Source of the DNA: Gemmatimonadota bacterium
GTDB lineage: Bacteria; Gemmatimonadota; Gemmatimonadetes; Gemmatimonadales; GWC2-71-9
NCBI GenBank assembly: GCA_003222085.1
Contig: QHUK01000009.1
Location: 1 to 64,000, forward strand
Reading direction: 5' to 3'
DNA length: 64,000 nucleotides
Shown: positions 1-10,838 of the stretch, in pieces
Numbering within the stretch: position 1 is the first letter of the stretch
How the letters are laid out: each line of letters begins with the position of its first letter
Program-made: the position numbers and the translations under genes
The notes under the pieces: model-generated
What the model saw: the letters and a program-made list of their open reading frames with translations, nothing else
Told to the model about the DNA's origin: nothing
Database searches by the model: none

Positions 1-1207
1 CGAACGCGGCGACGTGATCGACCCCGTCACGCTGCGCGACGAGCTCCTGCGACGCGGGGACCTGGATCGCGCGGGGGGAATGGAGTACCTCGGGGGTCTC
101 ATCGACGTCGTCCCCACGGCCGCCAATGTCGAGTATCACGCCAAGATCGTCAGAGACAAGGCCGTGCTGCGGCGGCTGATCGAGGCGGCCACCGCGATCA
201 TTCAGGACGCCTACGAGGGCCGCGCGACATCGATCGAAGTGCTCGACAACGCCGAGCACCGCGTGTTTCAGGTCGCCCAGTTCCGGCGCGCCGAGGAGTT
301 CATCCGGCTGAAAGAGCTGATCTGGCCGACCATGGAGCGCATCGAGCAGCTGCACACCAGCCAGGGCGCGCTCACCGGCGTGGGGACCGGCTTCACGGAC
401 CTGGACCGGCTCACCGCGGGCTTCCAGCGCGGCGATCTGGTGATCGTCGCGGCGCGGCCGTCCATGGGAAAAACGGCCCTCGCCCTCAACGTCGTGCAGC
501 ACGCCGCCATCGAGCACAATGTAGGAATCGCGGTCTTTTCCCTCGAGATGTCGAAGGAGCAGCTGGTGCAGCGCCTGCTCTGCTCTGAGGGCCTGGTGGA
601 CGCCCAGCGCCTGCGTCGCGGCCAGCTGCGCGACGAAGACTACCCGAAGCTCGCCCGCGCGGCGGGGCTCTTGGGCACGGCGCCGATCTGGATCGACGAC
701 TCGGCGATGCTCTCGCCCCTCGCCATGCGCTCCAAGGCGCGCCGCCTCAAGGCAGAGCACGACGTCGGTCTGGTGGTGGTCGACTACCTGCAGATGATGC
801 AGGGCCCCACCGACTCCGAGAGCCGCCAGCAGGAAATCTCGTTCATCTCCCGCTCGCTCAAGGCCCTGGCCAAGGAGCTGGACGTTCCGGTGGTGGCATT
901 GTCCCAGCTCTCCCGCGCCCCTGAGCAGCGCGGCGGTGAACACCGGCGTCCCCAGCTCTCCGACCTGCGGGAATCAGGAGCGATCGAGCAGGACGCCGAT
1001 GTCGTGTGTTTCATTTACCGCCAGGAGTTCTACGACGGCCCCACGGACCCCAAGACGAACGAAAGCATCGAGGGGCTGGCGGAGCTGATCGTGGGCAAGC
1101 AGCGCAACGGTCCCACGGGGACCGTCAAGCTGGTTTTCAAGAAGGAATACACCCGCTTTGACAACTACACGCCGCGCGAGTCGCCCCCCGAGGCCGCGCG
1201 TGGTTAA
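1..1207 (+). CDS. dnaB: Replicative DNA helicase DnaB, 5'-truncated by window edge
   Basis: ORF 14..1207: GGMEYLGGLIDVVPTAANVEYHAKIV, Walker A ARPSMGKTALALN, VVVDYLQMM, LSQLSRAPEQR; reading continues upstream of the window. Confidence 0.97.
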   Translation, partial: ERGDVIDPVTLRDELLRRGDLDRAGGMEYLGGLIDVVPTAANVEYHAKIVRDKAVLRRLIEAATAIIQDAYEGRATSIEVLDNAEHRVFQVAQFRRAEEFIRLKELIWPTMERIEQLHTSQGALTGVGTGFTDLDRLTAGFQRGDLVIVAARPSMGKTALALNVVQHAAIEHNVGIAVFSLEMSKEQLVQRLLCSEGLVDAQRLRRGQLRDEDYPKLARAAGLLGTAPIWIDDSAMLSPLAMRSKARRLKAEHDVGLVVVDYLQMMQGPTDSESRQQEISFISRSLKALAKELDVPVVALSQLSRAPEQRGGEHRRPQLSDLRESGAIEQDADVVCFIYRQEFYDGPTDPKTNESIEGLAELIVGKQRNGPTGTVKLVFKKEYTRFDNYTPRESPPEAARG

Positions 1208-2558
1208 GGGTGCCTCGGTGTTCCGCTGTACCGACTGCGGCGCGGAGCAACCCAAGTGGGGCGGACGCTGCGAGGCGTGCGGCGCGTGGAATACCCTCGT
1301 CGAAGAGGCGGTAGGACGGACGGGCGGACGGGCCGACAGAAAGCACGCCGTTCCGTCCGGCAGTCCGCCCGTCCGGCTGTCCGCCGTGGGAGCGGCAGGG
1401 TTCGAGCGGTGGCAGACCGGTCTCCGAGAATTCGACTTCGTCCTCGGCGGCGGCATCGTACCGGGATCGGTGGTGCTCGTGGGCGGCGAACCGGGCATCG
1501 GGAAGTCCACCCTGCTGCTGCAATGCGCGGCGCGGCTCGAGCAAGCGGGCGTGCCCACGCTGTACGTGTCCGGGGAAGAGTCGCCCGATCAGATCCGGCT
1601 GCGGGCCGAGCGGCTCACGGTCGCCGCCGGCGCGGTGCACGTGCTGGGCGAAACGCGGCTCGAGGCGATCACCTATCACGCGCGTGCGCTGGGGGCCCGC
1701 GTCGTGTTCGTCGACTCGATCCAGACCACCTACACCGACGAGCTCGAAGGCGCGCCCGGGAACGTGGGCCAGGTGCGGGAGTGCGCCGCCCGGCTCATGC
1801 GTTTCGCGAAGGAGGCGGGGCCCGCCGTGCTGCTGGTCGGGCACGTGACGAAGGGCGGCGGCATCGCGGGCCCCAAGACCCTCGAGCACATCGTGGACAC
1901 CGTGCTCTACTTCGAGGGCGAGAGCACCCTGGACCACCGGATCCTGCGCGCCGTGAAGAACCGCTTCGGCTCCGTCGACGAGATCGGCGTGTTCGAAATG
2001 ACGGGCGCGGGTCTCGAGCCCGTGGCGGACCCGGCGGCCGCATTCCTCGCCGGGCGCACCACGGGTGTCTCCGGCTCCGCCGTGACCGCGCTGATGGAAG
2101 GCACGCGCCCGCTTCTGGTGGAGATCCAGGCGCTGGCGGCGAAAAGCGGCTTCGGCACGCCACAGCGAGTGGCCACCGGCCTCGACCACCGCCGCTTGGC
2201 CGTGCTGCTCGCCGTCCTCGAGCGCCGCGGCGGCCTGCCGTTCGGCGAGCGGGACGTGTTCGTGAACGTGACGGGGGGGGTGCGGTTGATCGAGCCCTCG
2301 ACCGATCTTGCCGTCGTGGCCGCCCTGGTCTCCAGCGTGCACGACCGACCGCTCCCGGCAGACGCCGTCTTCCTGGGCGAGGTCGGCCTGGGCGGCGAGA
2401 TCCGCCCGGTGGGGGCGGTCGAGCGGCGTCTCGGCGAAGCGGCGCGCCAAGGATTCCGCCGCGTCTTCCTGTCCGCCCGCTCGCGCGTGAGCCTGCCCGG
2501 GCTCGAGCTGGTCGGCATGGACGGCATCGGTGAGCTCGCCCGGCGACTCGCGGCCTGA
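1200..2558 (+). CDS. radA: DNA repair protein RadA (Sms)
   Basis: N-terminal zinc finger FRCTDCGAEQPKWGGRCEACGAWNTL, Walker A GGEPGIGKSTLLLQ, KNRFGSVDEIGVFEM, Lon-like C-terminus; GTG at 1200 overlaps dnaB stop (ORF track opens at 1158). Confidence 0.96.
   Translation: MVKGASVFRCTDCGAEQPKWGGRCEACGAWNTLVEEAVGRTGGRADRKHAVPSGSPPVRLSAVGAAGFERWQTGLREFDFVLGGGIVPGSVVLVGGEPGIGKSTLLLQCAARLEQAGVPTLYVSGEESPDQIRLRAERLTVAAGAVHVLGETRLEAITYHARALGARVVFVDSIQTTYTDELEGAPGNVGQVRECAARLMRFAKEAGPAVLLVGHVTKGGGIAGPKTLEHIVDTVLYFEGESTLDHRILRAVKNRFGSVDEIGVFEMTGAGLEPVADPAAAFLAGRTTGVSGSAVTALMEGTRPLLVEIQALAAKSGFGTPQRVATGLDHRRLAVLLAVLERRGGLPFGERDVFVNVTGGVRLIEPSTDLAVVAALVSSVHDRPLPADAVFLGEVGLGGEIRPVGAVERRLGEAARQGFRRVFLSARSRVSLPGLELVGMDGIGELARRLAA
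1314..1384. repeat. Inverted tandem-repeat element (8-nt word, GGACGGGC-like) inserted in frame in radA
   Basis: Left arm ggacggacgggcggacgggccgac (1314-1337), right arm gtccggcagtccgcccgtccggctgtcc; perfect 13-nt complementary core cggacgggcggac (1317-1329) / gtccgcccgtccg (1363-1375). Confidence 0.8.
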
Positions 2559-3234
2559 CGCGGGCGTCGTGGTCGTGGCGGCCGGCGCCGGGGTGCGGGC
2601 CGGCCCCGGCGAACCGAAACAGTTTCGGCCGATTCTGGGCGTACCGATGCTGTTGCGGGCGCTGCGGCCGTTCACTTCCCATCCCGACGTCGGGCAGGTG
2701 ATCGTGGTCGTGCCCACCGGATTCGAAGTACGGCCCCCCGAATGGCTGGGCAAGCTGGTGGGCGACCGGCTGGCACTTGTCGCCGGCGGGGCTACACGGG
2801 CCCAATCGGTGCGGGCGGGCCTCGGGGCGCTGCCGCCGCACGCCGCCGTGGTGCTGGTCCACGACGCCGCCCGCCCGTTCGTGACCCGGGAAACGATCGA
2901 CGGCGTGATCGCCAAGGCGCGATCGGGGGTAGGCGCCGTCGCGGCGATTCCGGTTTCCGACACCGTCAAAGACGTCGAGCAGGATCGTATCACGAGAACC
3001 GTCGCGAGAGACCGTTTGTGGCGGGCGCAAACGCCGCAGGGGTTCCCGCGAGCGATGATCGAGCGCGCGTACGCGGAGGTCGCGAACGGCGATACTGCGC
3101 CGACCGACGACGCAGAGCTGTGCGAGCGCGCAGGCTTCCCCGTGGAGGTCGTCCCTGATTCGCCGTACAATCTCAAGGTCACGACCGCCGACGATTTCCG
3201 AGTGGCGGAAGCGCTGGCGCGTGAGCTGCGGTGA
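2530..3234 (+). CDS. ispD: 2-C-methyl-D-erythritol 4-phosphate cytidylyltransferase
   Basis: VVVVAAGAGVRAGPGEPKQFRPILGVPML, VLVHDAARPFVT, RAQTPQGF, TDDAELCER. Confidence 0.93.
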   Translation: MSSPGDSRPDAGVVVVAAGAGVRAGPGEPKQFRPILGVPMLLRALRPFTSHPDVGQVIVVVPTGFEVRPPEWLGKLVGDRLALVAGGATRAQSVRAGLGALPPHAAVVLVHDAARPFVTRETIDGVIAKARSGVGAVAAIPVSDTVKDVEQDRITRTVARDRLWRAQTPQGFPRAMIERAYAEVANGDTAPTDDAELCERAGFPVEVVPDSPYNLKVTTADDFRVAEALARELR

Positions 3235-3884
3235 CCGTCGTCCCCTTCCGGACCGACGAGGCCGTGACGGCCGCGCTCCCTCGGGTGGTCGCGCATCTCA
3301 GCGCGGGCGGGTTGATCGCCTATCCGACGGAGACGGTATATGGCCTGGGCTCGCGGGCGCGGGGCCCCGAGGTGCAAGCGGTGGCCCGTCTCAAGGGCCG
3401 GCGGCCCGGCAAGCCATTCCTTTTGCTGGTCGCCGACCGGGACATGGCGGAAGAGCAGGGTCTCGCGTTCAACGAATCGGCGAGCGCGCTCGCGCGGGCG
3501 TTCTGGCCGGGACCGCTCACCCTGGTACTCCCGGGGGGGAGCGGGCGGCTGCCGGACCCGCTGCGCGGACCGGAAGGCGGGATCGCCGTCCGCTGGACGT
3601 CCCATCGCGGGATGGCCAGGTTGGTGCGTGCGCTGGGAGAGCCGGTGACGTCCACATCGGCTAACTTGCCGGGGAGTCCACCGGCACCGGGCGCCGAAGC
3701 GATAGTGCGGGACTTCGCGCCGGCGGTCGAGGCGGGGACGTTGCTCGTGCTGGACGGCGGGGTCCTGGGAAACTCGCCGCCGTCGACCGTCGTTGACTGC
3801 ACGCGGCCCGCGCCCCGCCTGATCCGGGAAGGGGCGCTGACGCTCGGCGAGTTGCGACGCGCGGCGGGACGACTCGCTCCGTGA
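3231..3884 (+). CDS. tsaC: Threonylcarbamoyl-AMP synthase (TsaC/YrdC/Sua5 family)
   Basis: GGLIAYPTETVYGLG, KGRRPGKPFLLLV, WPGPLTLVL, STSANLPGSP. Confidence 0.94.
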   Translation: MTVVPFRTDEAVTAALPRVVAHLSAGGLIAYPTETVYGLGSRARGPEVQAVARLKGRRPGKPFLLLVADRDMAEEQGLAFNESASALARAFWPGPLTLVLPGGSGRLPDPLRGPEGGIAVRWTSHRGMARLVRALGEPVTSTSANLPGSPPAPGAEAIVRDFAPAVEAGTLLVLDGGVLGNSPPSTVVDCTRPAPRLIREGALTLGELRRAAGRLAP

Positions 3885-4375
3885 CCGAGGAACCGAACAC
3901 GAAACGCATCCTGCTCGTTTGCACCGGAAACATCTGCCGCAGCCCGCTCGCGGCGGCGTTGCTCGATCGAGCCCTGGTGGAGCGCGCGATCGAGGGAATC
4001 GCAGTCACCTCGGCCGGCACCGGGGCCTGGGATGGCGCGCCGGTCTCCGAGGGAGCCTACCTCGTGGGCCTCGAGCGCGGGCTCGATCTGTCGGGCCACC
4101 GGGCGCGGCTCCTGACGCGCGAGCTCGTCGATGACGCCGACCTCATCCTGACCATGGCGCGGCACCACCGGGCGCGCGTGGACGAGCTGGGCGGCGAGGG
4201 TCACGTGTTCGTGCTGGGAGAGTACGCCGGCCGCGAGGGCGACGAGGCCGAGGTGAGCGACCCCTTCGGCGGCGACCTCGATGTCTACCGCGACACCTGC
4301 GCCGAGCTCGAGGCGCTGCTCCAGAACGCGGTGGATCGCATCGCCAAAGAGTTCGCGAGTGGAAGTCAACGCTAG
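3881..4375 (+). CDS. Low-molecular-weight protein phosphatase (YwlE-like arginine/tyrosine phosphatase)
   Basis: P-loop LLVCTGNICRSPLAAALL, SAGTGAWDGAPVS, C-terminal DPFGGDLDVY. Confidence 0.9.
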   Translation: MTEEPNTKRILLVCTGNICRSPLAAALLDRALVERAIEGIAVTSAGTGAWDGAPVSEGAYLVGLERGLDLSGHRARLLTRELVDDADLILTMARHHRARVDELGGEGHVFVLGEYAGREGDEAEVSDPFGGDLDVYRDTCAELEALLQNAVDRIAKEFASGSQR

Positions 4376-5180
4376 CACGCGCCTGCTGGCGGTGATCGGC
4401 GACCCCGTCGCCCATTCGCTTTCCCCCTCCATGCACAACGCCGCGATCGGCGTCCTCGGCCTGGATGCCGTGTACGTCGCGTTGCGCACGCCCGCCCCCG
4501 CACTGGTCACCGTCCTGGCCGCGCTCGCCGCCGTCGGCGGAGCGGGGAACGTGACCGTGCCGCACAAGGAAGCGGCCGAACGATGCGTCGCGCGGAAAAC
4601 CGATGTATGCGCCCGCGTGGGAGCGTGCAATACGTTTTGGACGGAGCAAGGAGCGCTTGTGGGCGACAACACCGACGTCGCGGGAATCCTGGCGGCCCTG
4701 CGCCAGCTCGGCGCCGACGGCGCCGGCAGCTGGCTCCTGGTCGGCACAGGCGGCGCCGCGCGCGCGGTGGCGGTGGCGGCGGCCGCGGCCAAGGCGAACC
4801 TGCACGTGCTGTCGCGCGACGCCGGGCGGGCGCGCGACTTCGCCGATTGGGCCCGCCAGCAGGGGACGCACGCAGCCGCGGCGCGGGGCACACTCGAGCC
4901 CGACATCGCCATCAACGCAACCCCCGCCGGCTTGAAGGACACCGATCCGCTGCCGCTCGACCCGGACAGCGCGGCACGGCTGCACGCCGCGCTCGACCTC
5001 GTGTATGCCCCCGGCGGCACCCGGTGGGTGCGCACGCTGACCGCTGCGGGCGTGCGGGCGCAGGACGGTCGCGAGGTGCTGGTACACCAGGGCGCGGCGG
5101 CGTTCGCCCGCTTCTTCCCGGATCAGACGGCGCCGCTCGAGGTGATGCGCGCCACCGTGAACCGCGCCCTTGGTGCGTGA
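4359..5180 (+). CDS. aroE: Shikimate 5-dehydrogenase
   Basis: LLAVIGDPVAHSLSPSMHNAAI, NVTVPHKE, GDNTDVAGI, LVGTGGAARAVA, INATPAGL; GTG 4359 likely start. Confidence 0.95.
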   Translation: MEVNASTRLLAVIGDPVAHSLSPSMHNAAIGVLGLDAVYVALRTPAPALVTVLAALAAVGGAGNVTVPHKEAAERCVARKTDVCARVGACNTFWTEQGALVGDNTDVAGILAALRQLGADGAGSWLLVGTGGAARAVAVAAAAAKANLHVLSRDAGRARDFADWARQQGTHAAAARGTLEPDIAINATPAGLKDTDPLPLDPDSAARLHAALDLVYAPGGTRWVRTLTAAGVRAQDGREVLVHQGAAAFARFFPDQTAPLEVMRATVNRALGA

Positions 5181-5934
5181 GGCGGTCGAGCAGCTCCTCC
5201 TGCCGGCCGAGTGTCTGCTGTGCCGCGCACTCCTCTCGTTCCGGGATGCCGCCCGGCTGGTGTGCGACGTATGCCGTCATCGCTGGCGCCCCATCCGTCC
5301 GCCGTGGTGCGCCCGCTGCGGGCAGCCGGAGCCGTTGTTCGGGCGCTGCCGGGTGTGCGCCGATTGGCCCACGGCCTTCGGCGTGGCGCGCTCCGCCGTG
5401 TGGCTCGAAGCGGGTGCGCGCGACGCGGTCCACGCGCTGAAGTACGGCGGCCTGCCGCGGATCGCCACGGACCTGGCGGCGGCCATGGCCGGGCTCGACG
5501 TCCCCGGGCGGGAGTCGGGCTTGCTCGTCCCCGTGCCGCTCTCGCACGCCCGCTTCCGGGACCGCGGCTATAATCAGAGCGAGCGCCTGGCGCGCGCCCT
5601 GGGTCGCCGCTGGCAGCGCCCGGTAGTCGACCTCCTGGTGCGCACACGGGACACCGCAGCGCAAACGGCGTTGACACCCGAGGCGCGGCTGGCGAACGTG
5701 GCGGGGGCGTTTGCAATGCGGAATGCCAAATGCGGAATGCGGAATGAGGGCCAACCTGGCAATTCCGCATTCCGAATTCCGCATTCCGCATTAGAACGGC
5801 CGCTCATTCTGGTAGACGACGTCTTCACCACCGGCGCCACGCTGGCCGAGGCCGCGCGAGCACTGGACCGGGCCGGAGCCCACACGGTGTCCGCCGTGAC
5901 CTTCGGCCGGGCGGTCGTGCCGGACTTCACCTAG
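5170..5934 (+). CDS. comF: ComF family phosphoribosyltransferase with internal repeat-derived insertion
   Basis: CLLCRALL...CDVC zinc motif, PVPLSHARFRDRGYNQSERLARAL, LILVDDVFTTGATLAEAARAL. Confidence 0.93.
   Translation: MVREAVEQLLLPAECLLCRALLSFRDAARLVCDVCRHRWRPIRPPWCARCGQPEPLFGRCRVCADWPTAFGVARSAVWLEAGARDAVHALKYGGLPRIATDLAAAMAGLDVPGRESGLLVPVPLSHARFRDRGYNQSERLARALGRRWQRPVVDLLVRTRDTAAQTALTPEARLANVAGAFAMRNAKCGMRNEGQPGNSAFRIPHSALERPLILVDDVFTTGATLAEAARALDRAGAHTVSAVTFGRAVVPDFT
5715..5792. repeat. Inverted tandem-repeat element (7-nt word GGAATGC) inserted in frame in comF
   Basis: Left arm 5715-5746 and right arm 5761-5792 are 32-nt near-perfect reverse complements (28/32 by eye), 14-nt loop; both arms are tandem ggaatgc units. 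Confidence 0.92.
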
Positions 5935-5943
5935 GGGAGAGCC

Positions 5944-8122
<2,179 letters not shown>

Positions 8123-8126
<4 letters not shown>

Positions 8127-8872
8127 GACCGCTGCTGTTCGCCGCCAACTGGAAAATGCACCTCGGGCCGGATGAAGCCCGAGCCTACTTGAAAGCTTTC
8201 CGCGCCCACTACAACCGTCACACGGATCGCGAGGTGTGGTTCTTTCCGCCCGCGGTGTCGGTCGAGGCCGCCGCCCAGGCAGCGCGCGAACGCGGCGACC
8301 TGCTGGTGGGCATCCAGGACATCCATTGGGAGCCGAAGGGCGCTTTCACGGGTGCGGTCTCCGCCCCACTCGCCCTTCAGGCAGGAGCCCGCGCTTCGCT
8401 GATCGGGCACTCCGAGCGGCGCCACGTGTTCGGCGAGACCGACGACGACACGCGTCGTAAGGTGGGCGCGGCCCTGGCGGCCGGGTTGCTGCCGGTGTTG
8501 TGCGTCGGGGAGACGCTCGCCGAACGCGACGCGGGGCACACGCTGGCGGTGGTCGTCCGCCAGCTCGCGGCGGCGCTGAGCGGCTTGGACGGCGCCGCGC
8601 TGTCGCGGGTCGTGGTCGCGTATGAGCCCGTGTGGGCGATCGGCACCGGCCGCAACGCGACCCCGCAAGATGCCGGCGCGGTGCATCGCGAAATCCGCGC
8701 CTGGCTCGCGGGCCGCGCAGCTCCGGCGCCTCGGGTCCTCTACGGCGGCAGTGTGAGCGCGAAGAACGTCGCCGCGCTCCTCGCCGAGCGCGAGCTCGAC
8801 GGCGTGCTCGTGGGCGGCGCGTCGCTCGATCCCGAAGGCTGGGCGCAACTTGTGCAGACGGACGCCGCGTAG
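8123..8872 (+). CDS. tpiA: Triosephosphate isomerase
   Basis: LLFAANWKMHL, ASLIGHSERRHVFGET, VVAYEPVWAIGTGRNATP, LYGGSVSAKN, DGVLVGGASL. Confidence 0.98.
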
Positions 8873-8888
8873 GTATTATCCCCGCCGC

Positions 8889-9266
8889 ATGTACACCTTG
8901 CTGCTGATTCTTCTCACGCTCGACGCACTGATTCTCACGACGGCGGTCCTGCTGCAGGCGGGCCAGGGCGGGGGCCTCGCGTCGCTCGGCGGCGGCGCCG
9001 GTACGGAGCAGTTCATGGGTGGCCGCCAGGCCACGACCCTGCTCACCAAAGTCACCTGGTGGTGCGCCGGCATCTTCCTGTTCGTGTCGCTGATCCTCGC
9101 GGTCATGTCGGCGCACAGCGCGGCGCCCCGCTCGGTGCTCGAGGGAGGCGCTCCCGCGCCGGCCCCCGTGCAGCCCACGCCTCTCCCGCTCCCGGGAGCG
9201 CAAACGCCGCAGAACACGCCGCCCCCCCCCAAACCCTCGAACCCGAGTCCACCGCCCCATCGCTGA
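8889..9266 (+). CDS. secG: Preprotein translocase subunit SecG with Pro-rich tail
   Basis: LLLILLTLDALILTTAVLLQAGQGGGLASLGGGAGTEQFMGGRQATTLLTKVTWWCAGIF. Confidence 0.9.
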   Translation: MYTLLLILLTLDALILTTAVLLQAGQGGGLASLGGGAGTEQFMGGRQATTLLTKVTWWCAGIFLFVSLILAVMSAHSAAPRSVLEGGAPAPAPVQPTPLPLPGAQTPQNTPPPPKPSNPSPPPHR

Positions 9267-9282
9267 CCGTCACCCCGCCTAC

Positions 9283-10362
9283 GTGCTCCTCGAGGACGGC
9301 GCCTGGTTCCCCGGTACCGCGCCGACGCCGTTCGAGCCCACGTATGCCGAGGTTGTCTTCACCACCAATCTGTCCGGCTACCAGGAGGTCTTCACCGATC
9401 CGTCCTATCTCGGCCAGATCGTTGTGATGACGGCGCCGATGATCGGCAACTACGGAATCAATCCGGACGACGTCGAGTCCGACCGCCCGCGGGTCGCGGG
9501 CGTCGTGGTGCGCGAGCTCTCGGTGCAGCCGTCGAACTGGCGGTCCACGGGCGCCCTCGCGGATTGGCTCGCCGCCGCCCGCGTGCCACTCGTCGCCGAT
9601 GTGGACACGCGCCAGGTCACGCGCTATATCCGATCCAAGGGCGCGATGCGGGGTGCGGTCGCATTGGGCGAGCAGCCGAACGATGCCGTGCGCGCGGCGC
9701 TGGCCGCGAGCCCGTCGATGGATGGCCTCGATCTCGCCACCCAGGCGACTATCTCCGCGGAGTACACGGTAGGGCCAGCCGACGCGCATCGTCACATCGT
9801 GGCGTACGATTACGGGATGAAGCGCAACATCCTGCGCCTGTTTCTCAAGAACGGCTGCCGCGTCACCGTCGTCCCCGCGGCCACGCCGGCCGCGCGCATC
9901 CGGGAGCTCGCGCCTGATGGTCTATTTCTCTCGAATGGCCCCGGAGATCCGGCGGCGGTGTCCTACGCTATTGCCACGCTGCGCGATCTCGCCGACGGCT
10001 CACTCCCCATTTTCGGGATCTGCCTCGGCCACCAGCTGCTCGGTCTGGCGCTCGGGGGGGAGACTGCAAAGCTCCCCTATGGACATCGGGGAGGGAACCA
10101 CCCGGTACGGGATCTTGCAACCGGACAAGTACTTATCACCTCACAAAACCACGGCTTCGCGGTCCGGGGCGATACGGGCGGCGTCCCCGGTGCCAAGGCG
10201 CTTGAGGTCACGCACCTTAACCTCAACGACGGCACCGTCGAAGGGGTGAAGCACCGGGAATACCCGATTTTCGCCGTGCAGTACCATCCCGAGGCCTCAC
10301 CGGGACCGCACGACGCCCAGGGCCATTTCGAACAGTTCCTCCAAGCTCTTGACACACAATAG
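9283..10362 (+). CDS. carA: Carbamoyl-phosphate synthase small subunit
   Basis: LEDGAWFPGTAPT, VVFTTNLSGYQEVFTDPSYLGQIV, GNYGIN, FGICLGHQLLGLA, SQNHGFAV, FAVQYHPEASPGPHDA. Confidence 0.97.
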   Translation: MLLEDGAWFPGTAPTPFEPTYAEVVFTTNLSGYQEVFTDPSYLGQIVVMTAPMIGNYGINPDDVESDRPRVAGVVVRELSVQPSNWRSTGALADWLAAARVPLVADVDTRQVTRYIRSKGAMRGAVALGEQPNDAVRAALAASPSMDGLDLATQATISAEYTVGPADAHRHIVAYDYGMKRNILRLFLKNGCRVTVVPAATPAARIRELAPDGLFLSNGPGDPAAVSYAIATLRDLADGSLPIFGICLGHQLLGLALGGETAKLPYGHRGGNHPVRDLATGQVLITSQNHGFAVRGDTGGVPGAKALEVTHLNLNDGTVEGVKHREYPIFAVQYHPEASPGPHDAQGHFEQFLQALDTQ

Positions 10363-10377
10363 GTAAGCCCGTATGTT
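10349..10377 (+). promoter_or_regulatory. Sigma70-like promoter for HU gene
   Basis: TTGACA (10349-10354), 17-bp spacer, TATGTT (10372-10377), 44 nt upstream of HU ATG at 10421. Confidence 0.65.
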
Positions 10378-10420
10378 GGCCCCTCGTCTTGACTGCCCTT
10401 GGGCCCTTCAAGGGGGATGG

Positions 10421-10735
10421 ATGACGAAGGCCGACCTGGTCGAAAAGGTCACCGCACAAATCGCTCGCACCGCCGGTCCCCTCATTTCCAAAAAGGACTG
10501 CGCGCGCGTGGTTGACTCCTTTCTCGACGCGGTCAAAGCGGCGCTGGCCGAGCAGCATAACATTGAGATTCGCGGATTTGGCACGTTCAAGATCCGCCAG
10601 CGCAAGACCCGCATGGCGCGCAACCCGCGTACCGGCGACCCGGTGGAAGTCGCCGCGCGACCGGTGCCTGTCTTCAAGCCCAGCAAGGAGTTGCGCGCCA
10701 TGGTGGCGGAAGCGAGCGAACGCGTCACACCCTGA
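10421..10735 (+). CDS. HU/IHF family DNA-binding protein
   Basis: MTKADLVEKVTAQIA, IEIRGFGTFKIRQRKTRMARNPRTGDPVEVAARPVPVFKPSKELR. Confidence 0.97.
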   Translation: MTKADLVEKVTAQIARTAGPLISKKDCARVVDSFLDAVKAALAEQHNIEIRGFGTFKIRQRKTRMARNPRTGDPVEVAARPVPVFKPSKELRAMVAEASERVTP

Positions 10736-10761
10736 CGCGTCCCCGAGCCAAGGTCATCCTG

Positions 10762-10796
10762 GCGGCCCGGACTAAACGTCTGGGCCGCTTCGTTTT
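10762..10796 (+). terminator. Rho-independent-like terminator after HU gene
   Basis: gcggcccgga-ctaaacg-tctgggccgc stem followed by ttcgtttt. Confidence 0.7.
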
Positions 10797-10838
10797 GCGC
10801 GGGGTAGTAGTCACACCCTCACCCTCCCGGAGTCGTTC

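Noticed and set aside
1137-3605. 822-aa antisense ORF opposite radA/ispD and many similar long shadow ORFs (e.g. 974..1558, 6903..8045, 35068..36714, 38568..39956)
   Set aside because: High-GC spurious open frames opposite well-supported genes; Arg/Pro/Gly/His-rich composition and no recognisable motifs
5170-5934. comF (and radA) as pseudogenes because of internal repeats
   Set aside because: Reading frame is intact through the insertions and conserved motifs continue on both sides
9232-9240. Homopolymer tracts as phase-variable contingency loci (C9 in secG tail; G8 near 2273 in radA; G9 near 21702 in the kinase)
   Set aside because: Expected in very high-GC coding sequence; all frames intact; no evidence of variation from one sequence
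9283-10362. Missing carB next to carA as an anomaly
   Set aside because: Unlinked carA/carB is common in bacteria
10801-10838. Second promoter for the M61 peptidase gene
   Set aside because: No convincing -35/-10 pair could be placed between the terminator and the start codon
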